Shown piece after piece: positions 4,877 through 5,016 of a stretch of 5,016 nucleotides of DNA. Numbering within the stretch: the stretch's first letter is position 1; the number at the start of each line of letters is the position of its first letter. Under the pieces are notes generated by a model that searched no databases, had not been told where the DNA came from, and was given only the letters and a program-made list of their open reading frames with translations. The stretch is from Herminiimonas sp. (lineage in GTDB: Bacteria; Pseudomonadota; Gammaproteobacteria; Burkholderiales; Burkholderiaceae), in assembly GCA_014377155.1 (NCBI GenBank), contig JACMQD010000344.1:1-5016 (forward strand). The letters are read 5' to 3'. The position numbers and the translations under genes are program-made.

Positions 4877-4967
4877 TGGCGGAGAGAGGGGGATTCGAAC
4901 CCCCGATAGGCTATAAACCTATACACGCTTTCCAGGCGTGCGACTTCAACCGCTCATCCACCTCTCC
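4877..4967 (-). tRNA. tRNA-Ser (anticodon GGA)
   Basis: On the minus strand the gene starts GGAGAGG at 4967 and ends with discriminator G at 4880 and an encoded CCA at 4877-4879 (91 nt with CCA). The acceptor stem is 7 bp with one G-U pair. The anticodon arm is CACGC-CTGGAAA-GCGTG, with anticodon GGA at 4931-4933. A long variable arm (ATAGG...CCTAT) marks a class II tRNA, as expected for serine. The T arm is GGGGG-TTCGAAT-CCCCC. It reads UCC and UCU codons. The promoter would lie in or beyond 4968-5016, and none is clear there. Confidence 0.97.
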
Positions 4968-5016
4968 TGCATTACGTCCACCGGACCAACCAGCCGTCCA
5001 GCGAAGCGCCGAAGTA

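Noticed and set aside
4877..4967. tRNA-Ser as an integration site with an attachment repeat
   Set aside because: No duplicated tRNA 3' end and no integrase gene appear in the downstream (leftward) sequence.
4972..5016. Possible 3' end of a minus-strand gene (14 codons ending in TAA at 4972-4974)
   Set aside because: Fourteen open codons at a window edge are too few to support a gene, though a coding tail upstream of the tRNA is possible.
1..5016. CRISPR array, insertion sequence, phage, toxin-antitoxin or defence locus
   Set aside because: No regularly spaced repeats, transposase motifs, terminal inverted repeats with target duplications, or paired small toxin-antitoxin genes could be seen on either strand.

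Overview
The window looks like ordinary chromosome of a betaproteobacterium, probably of order Burkholderiales and plausibly close to Oxalobacteraceae. That placement is an inference. It rests on the 16S 5' end, the rRNA leader with its boxA, the tRNA-encoded CCA, the moderate to high G+C and the family signatures of the proteins. The exact genus cannot be read from 5 kb.

Left end (1-560): the first ~35 bases are the 5' end of a 16S rRNA gene running leftward. It is preceded on the minus strand by a ~315-nt transcribed leader with several hairpins, three of them capped by GNRA tetraloops, and a clear boxA antitermination element. A strong promoter lies upstream (TTGCGC, 17 bp, TATAGT, then a GC-rich discriminator). 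The stretch between this promoter and the first rightward gene holds two palindromes and a possible rightward promoter.

Centre (562-3239, plus strand): a branched-chain amino acid aminotransferase (ilvE) is followed after 5 nt by a short YitT-type membrane protein, probably as one transcription unit. The mRNA for these two genes ends near two back-to-back hairpins. A separately transcribed, stand-alone RibD C-terminal-type reductase with a textbook Shine-Dalgarno sequence follows.

Right part (3240-5016): on the minus strand lies a heavily decayed remnant of an enolase-superfamily enzyme that most resembles D-tartrate dehydratase-type mandelate racemase relatives. It has an internal deletion and frameshifts and uses three reading frames. 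Divergent from it is a DEDDh-type (DnaQ-like) 3'-5' exonuclease with all catalytic residues. Next come a small leftward gene for an unrecognised 69-aa acidic protein, a strong (bidirectional) terminator and a leftward tRNA-Ser(GGA).

The genes do not form an evident common pathway apart from the ilvE-YitT pair. I found no CRISPR array, insertion sequence, phage gene or defence system. The most interesting items are the enolase-family pseudogene, the structured rRNA leader and the palindromes between the rrn and ilvE promoters. I do not see a convincing new biological system.
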